In this document: positions 1 through 8,112 of the stretch, piece by piece
How the letters are laid out: every line of letters begins with the position of its first letter
Position numbering within the stretch: position 1 is the first letter of the stretch
Origin: 1-14-2-50-31-20 sp965370315
GTDB taxonomy: Bacteria > Bacteroidota > Ignavibacteria > Ignavibacteriales > Melioribacteraceae
Assembly (NCBI GenBank): GCA_965370315.1
Contig: CBDUTO010000040.1
Span: 1-33,002 of the forward strand
Reading direction: 5' to 3'
Length of the DNA stretch: 33,002 nucleotides
Made by a program: the position numbers and the translations under genes
Notes under the pieces: model-generated
Databases searched by the model: none
What the model was told of the DNA's origin: nothing
What the model saw: only the letters and a program-made list of their open reading frames with translations

Positions 1-338
1 TTTATTGGATGCATAATCATATTTGGTTCATAATCATTTATCCAAAAATACCCCATCCCTTCATCATATTTAAATTCCTTTATTGCTTTTGCGGCTTGAT
101 CCTTTGCTTCTTCCTCTGTAAGTTTTCCTTCTTTAAACATTTTGTATTTAGACTCAAATACAGAATATGCAACCTCCACATTTTGCTTAACATTGCTTTG
201 TTTTTCAGAATAGATTGCAACCTCAAATTCGGGCATAAATTTTAATATAACCACGCCAACAAAAAGAATTAGCATCATTAACGAATATCCAATTATTTTA
301 TTGAATATTTTTATATTATTTATCAATATAAATTTCAT
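1..338 (-). CDS. Sensory receptor N-terminus with Cache-like domain (partial)
   Basis: This gene runs off the left edge; 112 codons are visible. The ATG at 338 follows a good Shine-Dalgarno sequence (AAGGAG, nine bases upstream). Residues 1-13 are short and basic, residues 15-34 form a membrane segment, and the rest is a periplasmic region with a helical stretch (about 45-90) followed by GYFWINDYEPNMIMHP. That last motif is typical of single-Cache (sCache_2) ligand-binding domains of methyl-accepting chemotaxis proteins and sensor kinases. The output domain lies outside the window, so receptor and histidine kinase cannot be told apart. It is divergent from queE across a 179-base gap. The reading is from the sequence; the domain name is inferred from motif recognition. 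Confidence 0.72.
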   Translation of the reverse strand, partial: MKFILINNIKIFNKIIGYSLMMLILFVGVVILKFMPEFEVAIYSEKQSNVKQNVEVAYSVFESKYKMFKEGKLTEEEAKDQAAKAIKEFKYDEGMGYFWINDYEPNMIMHPI

Positions 339-487
339 CTCTTTCTCCTTTATTACTTAATAAGCCCTCCTTTTATAATGTTTTTTAAAATTATAACTGC
401 TCTATTTAACTATCGAACTAAATCCATATTTGTTTAGGAAAATATAATGGTTTAGTTTTTTACAATACAGCTATTAAATAATATTGC

Positions 488-495
488 TATTTTTG
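488..495 (+). promoter_or_regulatory. Possible -7 element upstream of queE
   Basis: TATTTTTG matches the Bacteroidota -7 consensus TAnnTTTG and lies 22 bases before the queE ATG. No convincing TTG -33 element sits at the usual distance, so this is weak. The rest of the 339-517 divergent gap is AT-rich with no other clear signal. Confidence 0.3.
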
Positions 496-517
496 CAACT
501 ATAATAACTGAGTTTTT

Positions 518-1156
518 ATGCTAAAAACAAACGAAATATTTTACTCCATTCAAGGCGAAAGTACATACGCAGGTGAGCGTTGTGTCTTTGTTCGGCTTAC
601 TGGATGTAATTTAAGATGTACATATTGTGATACTGAGTATGCATTTTATGATGGAGATGAGCTATCGGTTGATGCAATTATTGAAAAAGTAAAATCCTAT
701 AATTGCAACCTAGTTGAAATTACAGGAGGCGAGCCTCTTTTACAGGAAGACGTTTATCTTCTTATGACAAAACTATGTGAAGATGGTTTTACTGTTTTAT
801 TAGAAACAAGTGGTTCACTCTCAATTGAAAATGTTGATAAAAAAGCAATAAATATACTCGACTTCAAAACGCCCTCTAGTAAAATGGATAAAAAGAATCA
901 CTTCCAAAATATCAACTTTTTAAAGCCAAATGATGAAGTTAAATTTGTTATAGGTTCTAGAGAAGATTATAACTGGTCAAAAGAAATAATAGAAAAGTAT
1001 CAATTGGATCAAAAAGTAAAAGTTCTATTTTCATCTGTTTTTGGAAATGTTGAACATAAAGAATTAGTTGAGTGGATTCTAGAAGACAAACTTAATGTGA
1101 GATATCAATTGCAAATGCACAAATATATTTGGGATCCTAATAAAACTGGGGTTTGA
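518..1156 (+). CDS. queE: 7-carboxy-7-deazaguanine synthase (QueE)
   Basis: Radical SAM enzyme that converts 6-carboxytetrahydropterin to 7-carboxy-7-deazaguanine in queuosine precursor synthesis; cytoplasmic. The protein is 212 aa. It begins with the QueE-typical IFYSIQGES (residues 7-15). The cluster motif is CNLRCTYC with Cys30, Cys34 and Cys37 (CX3CX2C, four iron-four sulfur), and the SAM-binding TGGEPLL follows near residue 70. The length fits the family, which is short among radical SAM proteins. No strong Shine-Dalgarno precedes the ATG. queD follows 190 bases later on the same strand, and queC and queF are at 14.6-15.7 kb on the other strand. The assignment is firm. Confidence 0.95.
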   Translation: MLKTNEIFYSIQGESTYAGERCVFVRLTGCNLRCTYCDTEYAFYDGDELSVDAIIEKVKSYNCNLVEITGGEPLLQEDVYLLMTKLCEDGFTVLLETSGSLSIENVDKKAINILDFKTPSSKMDKKNHFQNINFLKPNDEVKFVIGSREDYNWSKEIIEKYQLDQKVKVLFSSVFGNVEHKELVEWILEDKLNVRYQLQMHKYIWDPNKTGV

Positions 1157-1346
1157 TAAAAGAAAACCACTAAGGCACAAAGACGCTTCCGAAGAAATGC
1201 CTTTAGCAAAATGATTTGTAGAGATAACCCGCTAGGTCATCTTTTGATAAAGAAAAATTAGTAATAAATGGAGTATGATTTTAGGATTTTCACTCACAAG
1301 TGTTTGTCTCATATCTTGTGTCTTAAATCTTATAGTCTAAAATAAA
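1157..1346 (+). repeat. Degenerate intergenic repeat between queE and queD
   Basis: The gap between queE and queD is non-coding. It opens with AACCACTAAGGCACAAAG (from about 1166), a sequence I recognise as a scattered intergenic repeat in many bacterial genomes. It ends with a low-complexity run of TCTCATATCTTGTGTC type before the queD ATG. Both look like worn repeat copies, not promoter structure. No second full copy is present in the window, so the repeat identity rests on recall. Confidence 0.35.
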
Positions 1347-1763
1347 ATGAAAATAGCTAAAGACTTTAGATGGGAAATGGCGCACAGACTTCAGTGCCAC
1401 AAAGGAAAATGTTTTAACCTACATGGACATTCATACAAAATGCAAGTTGAGTTTGAAGGAACTGTTGATTCTAATACAGGAATGGTTCTTGATTATTTTG
1501 ATGTTAAAGATATTGTCGGGCCATTAGTTGAGGAACTTGACCACTCTGTAATTATTTGGGAAAGAGATGAAATTCTCTTGCAAAAGATCTCGGAATTAAA
1601 TTCTGCACATGTAATTGTTCCATTTGAAACTACAGCAGAAAACTTAGTTGGGTACTTTTTGGATAAAATATCAAGAACAAAACTTCCAAAAGAAATTACA
1701 AAAATTAAAGTTCGCGTTTGTGAAACAGAGAATACTTATGCGGAAGATGAAATTGAATTGTAA
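1347..1763 (+). CDS. queD: 6-carboxy-5,6,7,8-tetrahydropterin synthase (QueD)
   Basis: Converts dihydroneopterin triphosphate, the FolE product, to 6-carboxytetrahydropterin, the QueE substrate. The 138-aa protein has the three zinc-binding histidines of the 6-pyruvoyltetrahydropterin synthase fold: His13 (EMAHRL) and His26/His28 (NLHGHSY). The catalytic Cys22 precedes them, DHS lies in the middle, and a C-terminal VCETENTYAE carries the substrate-binding glutamate. The length is typical of bacterial QueD. It follows queE on the same strand and acts one step earlier in the pathway. A repeat-filled 190-base gap separates the two, so co-transcription is possible but not shown. Confidence 0.95.
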   Translation: MKIAKDFRWEMAHRLQCHKGKCFNLHGHSYKMQVEFEGTVDSNTGMVLDYFDVKDIVGPLVEELDHSVIIWERDEILLQKISELNSAHVIVPFETTAENLVGYFLDKISRTKLPKEITKIKVRVCETENTYAEDEIEL

Positions 1764-1765
1764 GT

Positions 1766-1934
1766 GGCTGTCTCAAAAGTTAATAAAATGTCATTCTGAG
1801 GAGTGAAACGACAGCTTGTTCCTAATACCTTCGGGATGAGAATCTTTCTTATTTGCCTAGAATTAAAGATTTCTCTCTTCGCCTGCCTGCTAGCAAGGCA
1901 GGTTCAAATTAAAAGCACTACCTTTGAAACAGCC
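1766..1934. repeat. MITE/REP-like element with terminal inverted repeats
   Basis: An imperfect terminal inverted repeat brackets the gap between the convergent ends of queD and the DUF4837 gene: GGCTGTCTCAAAAG at 1766-1779 and CTTTGAAACAGCC at 1922-1934. Inside are GTCATTCTGAGGAGTGAAAC (from about 1790), a motif of Bacteroidota intergenic repeats, and a near-palindrome CCTGCCTGCTAGCAAGGCAGG-like hairpin near 1881-1902. It may double as a bidirectional transcription end for the two genes. No transposase is encoded. Confidence 0.55.
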
Positions 1935-1943
1935 TCTTTGCTT

Positions 1944-3041
1944 TTACTCTAACTCGTCTAAAATATCTTCTATACTTTCTTCGCTTAATTCATCAATTGT
2001 TCTAAATGAACTAAGAACAACATCTGCCTGCTGGATAAGTTTTTTCTTGTAATACTTTGGGGCATATATTGAGGCGTCAATCATATAAAAACGACCGCTC
2101 TTTTCATCCAAAAAGGAATAGCTTATAAATGGACCGCCACCTGATTTGTCACTAAACTTCCAAAACCCTTGACTCATTAATGCATAGCGTCCATTAAAAT
2201 TAGCTTGTGAAACCATTGGCTTCGACATTCCAAAAGCAATATCAACATATACAGAATCATCACTAACTCTATATTGTCTTTCCGTTGCTCTGTTCCTAAT
2301 ATTTATTAAACTGTCATTGTTCAAGTAATTTGCATTTGCATTTTCAATCCAGTGAACAAACATCCAGCGTTCTATTGGTGTGTTTCGTCCACTTCGTAAC
2401 CAAACAAAATTATTTACTGAGTCGCTCTTAGCATAGTCAATTGCTGGTTGAACATATAAAGTCCAATCATATTTACTTAAAATATCAGCTTTAACTTTTT
2501 TTAACTCAAGGCTTGGTTTATAAAGATTCGAAAATAATCTTTTGTTGGAAACCTGTCTGAATGAATAGAGTAATTCTTCATTCATTTTTAGAATGTTTTT
2601 CTTTAGTTCCTCAACAGAATTAGAGACTAGAAACATCACCAGTTGATCCTTTGCCCAAAGATTATTCCTATTAATAAATGACTCTTCGTTGTTTCTTACC
2701 AATTCAGTTACAGATGAGTCTAACGATGCTTTAATGTATTTGGAAGTATTGTCATCCGAATCGAGTGTGCCAAGGATTATAATGTTTTTTCTGTTTTGTA
2801 ACTTCCTGAACTTTCTAAAATTCTCTCTTTGAAGATTAAAAAGATTTTCTGGTTGCGGTGTATAAATTATTTTTTCAAAAACATGAAGCATTTCTGCTTC
2901 TAACTCATAGTAGAGAGAAGAGTCGGCAATTACAATTATATCATCTCCATTTCCAATAGCTGGCTTCTGCGAATTAGTACAAGAGGAAAGAGCTAGTAGT
3001 AATGTCACAAAAAGTATAATGGGTAAATGTTTATGTTTCAT
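1944..3041 (-). CDS. DUF4837 family lipoprotein
   Basis: A 365-aa exported protein. The N-terminus is a lipoprotein signal: basic start, hydrophobic core, then LALSSC with Cys21 as the lipidated residue. The body reads as DUF4837 (known from Bacteroidota and relatives, function unknown): a DSSLYYELEAEM region near the start, the central WLRSGRNTPIERWMFVHW, and the C-terminal GGGPFISYSFLDEKSGRFY and YMIDASIYAPKYYKKK. It is probably anchored in the periplasmic or outer-membrane leaflet. It is the last gene of the ftsH block, 188 bases after the lipid kinase gene, so it may have its own promoter. No enzymatic role can be given. Confidence 0.85.
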   Translation of the reverse strand: MKHKHLPIILFVTLLLALSSCTNSQKPAIGNGDDIIVIADSSLYYELEAEMLHVFEKIIYTPQPENLFNLQRENFRKFRKLQNRKNIIILGTLDSDDNTSKYIKASLDSSVTELVRNNEESFINRNNLWAKDQLVMFLVSNSVEELKKNILKMNEELLYSFRQVSNKRLFSNLYKPSLELKKVKADILSKYDWTLYVQPAIDYAKSDSVNNFVWLRSGRNTPIERWMFVHWIENANANYLNNDSLINIRNRATERQYRVSDDSVYVDIAFGMSKPMVSQANFNGRYALMSQGFWKFSDKSGGGPFISYSFLDEKSGRFYMIDASIYAPKYYKKKLIQQADVVLSSFRTIDELSEESIEDILDELE

Positions 3042-3229
3042 CTGTTTATAATCCTATGTTTTTATCAGACCCGCCTTACCGCCGGGAAGGTATTGCTTGC
3101 ATTTAGTTATCTACTTCTATATGAAAACTTTTACTTGCTCGATTCATATAATTTAAAACTGTTTATTCAAAAAGTAAAAATTATACAAGTGATAAAATAT
3201 TTAGTTTCATCTAGATTGGATTCACATAA
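3042..3229 (-). other. Intergenic spacer with GC-rich hairpin remnant
   Basis: This gap before the DUF4837 gene is AT-rich except for a GC-rich patch at 3069-3090, CCCGCCTTACCGCCGGGAAGG, which forms only a 4-bp CCCG/CGGG stem. It resembles an eroded copy of the GC-rich palindromes scattered in related genomes. No convincing promoter or open reading frame was found. Confidence 0.35.
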
Positions 3230-3901
3230 TTAAAAAGGAACATTGGGTAATACTAACTCTAAATTAGGCAAATAGATTGAATAGAGTACTGCCATTGTGC
3301 TACAGACTGCGATAGGAACTGTTAGGTTATCATCGGCCCAACCATATGATACATTCTCAATTATAGCAGCCACTGCCACTGCAGCAAATCCAATTAGGTG
3401 CTCTGCTAAACTCCCTTCAATTTTAGGAGTAACAAGCATTATTAAGCTTCCAAAGAGAAAAAACGAGAGTGTTCCCTCCAGACTTTTGAAAAGGAATTTA
3501 TGTCTTCCAAATTTTCTTCCAATTAGAGCTGCAAAAATATCACCAAAAATTAGAACTGCAATTCCTAATAAAACAAAAACTTTTGCGAAAAAGAGAACTG
3601 TTACCAGGGCTGCTATTAAAACATAAGTAGCACCACTAAGAGTAATTTGCTTTGAGTTTATTTCATGTTCCCGAAGCATAAACCCAAAATACGAATAGAG
3701 AAAATCTCTGTAAGCAGGAAATTGGTAGCGAGCTAAATCTAAGATTAGGGATACTAAAGTAAAAGGAATTAGCATCATTAGTGCTAACTCCTTTGTAATA
3801 AAATAGTAAACAATGGCAATAGTAATAGAAAGCAGATGAATACTTTTTCTAAGTAATTCAGCTTTATAATCTATGTTACCATTATCAAGCTTTGTCGTCA
3901 T
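3230..3901 (-). CDS. CTP-dependent diacylglycerol/polyprenol kinase-family membrane protein
   Basis: A 223-aa polytopic membrane protein with about six or seven hydrophobic segments. Diagnostic stretches are LLRKSIHLLS near residue 20, GDIFAALIGRKFGRHKF and FKSLEGTLSFF in the middle, and ENVSYGWADDNLTVPI near 185. These are hallmarks of the dolichol kinase/Dgk1/phytol kinase family, which phosphorylates lipid alcohols or diacylglycerol using CTP. Such genes are often mislabelled phosphatidate cytidylyltransferase. The start overlaps the end of ftsH by 17 bases, which implies one transcript and probably translational coupling. The actual lipid substrate cannot be told from sequence. Confidence 0.8.
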   Translation of the reverse strand: MTTKLDNGNIDYKAELLRKSIHLLSITIAIVYYFITKELALMMLIPFTLVSLILDLARYQFPAYRDFLYSYFGFMLREHEINSKQITLSGATYVLIAALVTVLFFAKVFVLLGIAVLIFGDIFAALIGRKFGRHKFLFKSLEGTLSFFLFGSLIMLVTPKIEGSLAEHLIGFAAVAVAAIIENVSYGWADDNLTVPIAVCSTMAVLYSIYLPNLELVLPNVPF

Positions 3902-5954
3902 TGCTTTCGTCTGGTTTCTCTTCTGGTTTTCTATCTTCTTTCGCTTTAATCATTTCTTTAACGTGTTCTGGAACGTCCACTTCTCCATTCCCATTTTTCT
4001 TTAGTGGAGGTAGTTCTTCACCGTTAATAATTTTATTAATTTCATCAGAATCTAGAATCTCTCGTTCTAATAATTCTTTTGAAAGTTTATGTAAAACATC
4101 CATGTTTTCTTTAAGAATCCTTTCAGAACGTATCATAGCACTATTAATAATTTCTTTTACTTCAACATCTATTTCTTGAGCTGTTAACTCACTAAACTCT
4201 TGATGCTTTGTAACTTCTCTTCCTAGGAACAATTCTTCTTGTTTTGCTCCGTAAGAAATAGGACCCATCTTTTCACTCATTCCCCATTCGCAGACCATTT
4301 TTCTAGCTATACTTGTTGCTTTTTCAATATCATTTCCGGCACCAGTAGTATAATTATTAAATACAACTTTTTCAGCAGCCCTTCCACCTAAAGCGTATGT
4401 TATAACTCCTTCAAGATATTCTTTTGAATAGGTATGTTTTTCATCAACTGGTAGATAGGTTGTAACACCCAAAGCCTGTCCTCGTGGAATAATAGTAACT
4501 TTGTGAACTGGATCTGCTTCTGGAGTTTTAAGCGCAACTAACACATGTCCAATTTCGTGATAAGCTGTAACTTTTTTCTCTTTTTCAGAAATTATGAGAC
4601 TTTTACGTTCCATTCCCATCATAATTTTATCTTTTGCATCTTCAAAATCAATTACTTCAAGTGCAACTTTATTTTTTCGTGCAGCCAATAAAGCAGCCTC
4701 ATTTACTAAATTAGCAAGCTCTGCTCCAGATAAACCTGGTGTACCTTTAGCAAGAGTTTTTAAGTTTACAGCTTTATCAAGAGGCGTTTTTCTAGTATGA
4801 ACTTTTAAGATTCCTTCTCTTCCTTTTACATCTGGTCTATCTACAACAACTTGTCTATCAAAACGACCCGGGCGCAACAACGCAGGATCTAGCACGTCTG
4901 GTCGGTTTGTGGCTGCTATAATAATTACACCACTGTTTTGTTCAAATCCATCCATTTCAACAAGAAGGGCATTAAGTGTTTGTTCTCGTTCGTCGTGACC
5001 ACCACCAAGTCCAGCACCACGTTGACGTCCAACAGCATCTATTTCATCGATAAATACAATTGAAGGGGCACTCTTTTTTCCTTGCACAAAAAGATCACGC
5101 ACACGACTTGCACCAACACCAACAAACATCTCTACAAAGTCAGCACCACTTATAGAAAAAAATGGAACTCCAGCTTCGCCGGCAACAGCACGAGCTAAAA
5201 GAGTTTTACCAGTTCCTGGAGGGCCCAACAATAAAACACCGCGTGGGATTTTACCACCAAGTTTTTGAAATTTTGACGGTTCTTTTAAGAACTCAATTAC
5301 TTCCTCAAGTTCCTGCTTGGCTTCGTCCGCACCAGCAACATCTTTAAATGTAACTTTTGCTTGAGATTCTGGTATTAGTTTTGCTTTACTTTTGCCAAAA
5401 CTAAAAATGCCTTTTTGTCCACCACCGGCACCTCCCTGCATACGTTTCATAAAGAGAACCCAAACACCAATAATTAATATCCAAGGAACAAGACCAAACA
5501 ATAGCGTCATCCATTCATTCGATTCTTTAACAAAGGTGAATTTAATACCTCTCTCTTTCCAAACCTGAACTTGTTCTAGAATAATTGGCTCAACTAGAGT
5601 TACTCTAAATTTTTCAATATTTTGATTGTTTATAAATTCTTTCTTTTTAAAGGTGCCTTCAAAAATGTAATTATTCGCTTCATCTTTAAGAACCCTTGCT
5701 TCACCAATTTTATCACTACTAATGTAGGTTTCATATTGGTCGTAGGTAATTTCCATTCCTGCATTATTGCCTTCTTGCATAAATTGCATTACAATTACAG
5801 CTGCAATAACAACTGCTCCCCAACTTAAAACAGATTTTATAACTTTTGACCAATCAAAATCACCATCTGGTTTTTTAGGGTCAAGGAAAGATTTCTTTTT
5901 GGGGGTTTCCTTTTTATCGTTTTTATTCTCTGACATTTCTAATTTATTAAACAT
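3885..5954 (-). CDS. ftsH: ATP-dependent zinc metalloprotease FtsH
   Basis: Membrane-anchored AAA+ protease for quality control of membrane proteins and regulated turnover of cytosolic ones; works as a hexamer. The protein is 689 aa. Order: basic cytoplasmic lead (1-40), membrane segment 41-58, periplasmic domain, second membrane segment about 149-169, AAA domain with Walker A GPPGTGKT (244-251), Walker B IVFIDEID (299-306) and arginine-finger region RPGRFDR, then the protease domain with HEIGH (His466, Glu467, His470). Most FtsH proteins read HEAGH; the zinc ligands are kept here. The tail is charged and low-complexity. An AAGGAG sits 12 bases before the chosen ATG; the Met at residue 7 is less well placed. 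It follows hpt by 62 bases. Confidence 0.97.
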   Translation of the reverse strand: MFNKLEMSENKNDKKETPKKKSFLDPKKPDGDFDWSKVIKSVLSWGAVVIAAVIVMQFMQEGNNAGMEITYDQYETYISSDKIGEARVLKDEANNYIFEGTFKKKEFINNQNIEKFRVTLVEPIILEQVQVWKERGIKFTFVKESNEWMTLLFGLVPWILIIGVWVLFMKRMQGGAGGGQKGIFSFGKSKAKLIPESQAKVTFKDVAGADEAKQELEEVIEFLKEPSKFQKLGGKIPRGVLLLGPPGTGKTLLARAVAGEAGVPFFSISGADFVEMFVGVGASRVRDLFVQGKKSAPSIVFIDEIDAVGRQRGAGLGGGHDEREQTLNALLVEMDGFEQNSGVIIIAATNRPDVLDPALLRPGRFDRQVVVDRPDVKGREGILKVHTRKTPLDKAVNLKTLAKGTPGLSGAELANLVNEAALLAARKNKVALEVIDFEDAKDKIMMGMERKSLIISEKEKKVTAYHEIGHVLVALKTPEADPVHKVTIIPRGQALGVTTYLPVDEKHTYSKEYLEGVITYALGGRAAEKVVFNNYTTGAGNDIEKATSIARKMVCEWGMSEKMGPISYGAKQEELFLGREVTKHQEFSELTAQEIDVEVKEIINSAMIRSERILKENMDVLHKLSKELLEREILDSDEINKIINGEELPPLKKNGNGEVDVPEHVKEMIKAKEDRKPEEKPDESNDDKA

Positions 5955-6016
5955 CTATTTACTAAACTCCTTGTATGTTAAAAGTGGACATTCCTTAGAA
6001 TGTCTCTACATTATCC

Positions 6017-6577
6017 TTAATCACTAAGTTGATAAATTGCTCGCAAGTTTCTGAATTTTTGGGCATAATCTAAGCCATAACCTATTACAAATTCATCTGT
6101 AATTTCAAAACCAATATAATCAATTTTAACGTCATATTTTAAACTGTTGGGTTTAACCAAAAGGGAGACGTACCTGATGGATGCTGGGTTTAATTGCTTT
6201 AATAAACCATCCATATAATTAATTGACAAACCTGAATCTACAATGTCTTCAACAACAATTACGTGTCTTTCAGTTATATCAGCATTAAGCTCTTTTAGCA
6301 TCTTTACATTTCCAGATGAAATTTTTTCATCGCCATAGCTAGAAAGCTTCATAAAATCCATTTCGCAATGAATTGTAACTTGCTTAAGGAGATCAGAGAG
6401 AAACATAAAAGAACCGTTTAGAACCCCTATAAATATTGGTAGCTTTCCTTCATAGTCCTCTGAGAGTTGCTTGCCAATTTCTTTTACACGTTCGTCTAAT
6501 TTATCTTCCGAAATCATTGGAACAAATTTTTCGTTTCCAACTTGAATAAAATTCTTTTCGTAATCTATTTTACTCAT
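6017..6577 (-). CDS. hpt: Hypoxanthine phosphoribosyltransferase
   Basis: Purine salvage enzyme that joins hypoxanthine or guanine to PRPP to give IMP or GMP in the cytoplasm. The 186-aa protein has the PRPP-binding loop VIVVEDIVDSGLSINYM in the middle, an FMKLSSYGD segment and the C-terminal YIGFEITDEFVIGYGLDYAQKFRNL typical of bacterial Hpt. AAGGAG lies four bases before the ATG. It sits between tilS (35 bases upstream) and ftsH (62 bases downstream). The order tilS-hpt-ftsH is an old conserved arrangement also known from Bacillus and other phyla, which supports the call. Confidence 0.95.
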   Translation of the reverse strand: MSKIDYEKNFIQVGNEKFVPMISEDKLDERVKEIGKQLSEDYEGKLPIFIGVLNGSFMFLSDLLKQVTIHCEMDFMKLSSYGDEKISSGNVKMLKELNADITERHVIVVEDIVDSGLSINYMDGLLKQLNPASIRYVSLLVKPNSLKYDVKIDYIGFEITDEFVIGYGLDYAQKFRNLRAIYQLSD

Positions 6578-6612
6578 GAGTCTCCTTAATGTTTTACAAA
6601 CTTAATTTAACA

Positions 6613-8034
6613 CTAGATGCTTCTTGCAACCAGTTTTATAATCCTTTTTGTTTCACTACTAATTTTCATACTATCATCTATCCTATGACCAACAACCCAT
6701 ATTATTTTATCTCCATTTAATAATAGAAGTTGTTCGCTCTTACTACTTGAATTTACTTTTGCCTCAGTTAAAAAATCTGAAATCTTTTTTGTTCCTTTTA
6801 ATCCAATCGGATTAAATCTATCTCCATCTTTCCATTTACGAATAGTAAGTGGGAACGAAATAGAATCTCCATTAATAAATTCGACATCACCAGAAGTTGT
6901 ATACTTAACATCGACTTGATTAACAATCTCTGCTGAAATTATTTTGTTTCCAACCTGAAAGTTCTCATTTATCTTAAGCTCGTAACTTTCTTTCTTGGGT
7001 CTCCTTTCACTACCCCCCAATCGGGAGTTAATAAAATCAGAACTTTTATGAGCAGATTTGCTTTTAGATTGTACAAAAAGAGATTCTCTTTCTTTTATAA
7101 CAATAACGTTATTACTTAATTCTGCAACGCTTCCAACTTGCGATGAAAAGAGTGATTTAACTTTGGTTATATCATCAAATGTAAAAACATTAATGAATTC
7201 TTTTTCAAGTCCTAATTTAACAGTATTTGAAAAGATATTTTCATATTTTTCTCTATTTATTAGATTAGATATTTCAATTCCCGATTCATTTTTTGTGATT
7301 ATTTTTTTGCAAACTTCTTTGGAATAATCATGGATTGCTCTTTCACTTTCAGATGCAATTTCTGAAAACTTTAAAATATTATTATCAATTCCAGAATTAA
7401 TATTTTCTTTGATTTTGGGAATAATTTCATTCCGCAAATAATTACGTGTAAAATCATTCTCGAGATTACTTGAATCTATTCTAAACTCAAATTTATTTGA
7501 TTCGAGAGATTTGAGAATATCAACCTTGCTAACTGATAGGAGAGGGCGAATTATATTATCTCTTCTAATAGGAATTCCACTAGCACCTTTTAATCCAGTC
7601 CCACGAAATAGATTTAACAATACTGTTTCTGTATTATCTTCCAGGTTGTGAGCAGTTACAATTTTACTAGCTTTTATTTGGGATCCATATTCTGACAATT
7701 TTTTGTATCTTAAATTACGTGCAGCTTCTTCAATTGATTGCTTATTCTTGTTGGCAATTTTTTTTACATCCACCTTTACTGATAAAAAGCTAATATTTAA
7801 TCTTTCGCATAATGATTTACAAAACATTTCATCTTTATCAGATTCATCTCCACGCAAAGAATGATTCACATGCATTGCTGCTATATCAATTCCAAACTTT
7901 ACTTTGAATTTATGAAAAAATTGGAGTGCAAAAACTGAATCGGGTCCACCACTAAGTGCAATTATAAGCTTATCTCCCTTTTCCAGCAACTTTTGTTGGA
8001 AAATGAAATGAATAATATTTTGTTCTATCCTCAT
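6613..8034 (-). CDS. tilS: tRNA(Ile)-lysidine synthase TilS
   Basis: Modifies C34 of the CAU-anticodon tRNA-Ile to lysidine, using ATP and lysine, so that it reads AUA codons. The protein is 473 aa from the ATG at 8034; a GTG two codons earlier is the alternative start. The N-type ATP pyrophosphatase loop is ALSGGPDSVFAL (SGGPDS at 28-33). HVNHSLRGDESD and TAHNLEDNTETVLLNLFRGTGL follow, as in TilS. The C-terminal substrate-binding domain contains IRKWKDGDRFNPIGLKGTKK. AUA is used heavily in this AT-rich DNA. No strong Shine-Dalgarno is seen. The gene starts only about 20 bases past the greA terminator, so its promoter must lie in or before that hairpin, or transcription reads through. Confidence 0.95.
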   Translation of the reverse strand: MRIEQNIIHFIFQQKLLEKGDKLIIALSGGPDSVFALQFFHKFKVKFGIDIAAMHVNHSLRGDESDKDEMFCKSLCERLNISFLSVKVDVKKIANKNKQSIEEAARNLRYKKLSEYGSQIKASKIVTAHNLEDNTETVLLNLFRGTGLKGASGIPIRRDNIIRPLLSVSKVDILKSLESNKFEFRIDSSNLENDFTRNYLRNEIIPKIKENINSGIDNNILKFSEIASESERAIHDYSKEVCKKIITKNESGIEISNLINREKYENIFSNTVKLGLEKEFINVFTFDDITKVKSLFSSQVGSVAELSNNVIVIKERESLFVQSKSKSAHKSSDFINSRLGGSERRPKKESYELKINENFQVGNKIISAEIVNQVDVKYTTSGDVEFINGDSISFPLTIRKWKDGDRFNPIGLKGTKKISDFLTEAKVNSSSKSEQLLLLNGDKIIWVVGHRIDDSMKISSETKRIIKLVARSI

Positions 8035-8055
8035 ATTCACTTTTCTCGGGGGAAT

Positions 8056-8086
8056 AAAAAAGTCTGATAGAAAATTCTATCAGACT
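8056..8086 (-). terminator. Rho-independent terminator after greA
   Basis: On the minus strand, AGTCTGATAGA pairs with TCTATCAGACT (8061-8086, 11 bp perfect, four-base loop) and is followed directly by TTTTTATTCC. This is a textbook intrinsic terminator between the end of greA (8113) and tilS. There is no T-run on the plus side. Confidence 0.8.
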
Positions 8087-8112
8087 AATTTAAAACTAAA
8101 AATATTATATTT

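Noticed and set aside
9..245. 78-codon plus-strand reading frame at the left edge
   Set aside because: It is antisense to the Cache-domain gene, which has a Shine-Dalgarno sequence, a membrane segment and a recognisable motif.
3027..3233. 68-codon plus-strand reading frame overlapping the DUF4837 start region
   Set aside because: No ribosome site and no protein-like composition; it runs through a repeat remnant and antisense to a real gene start.
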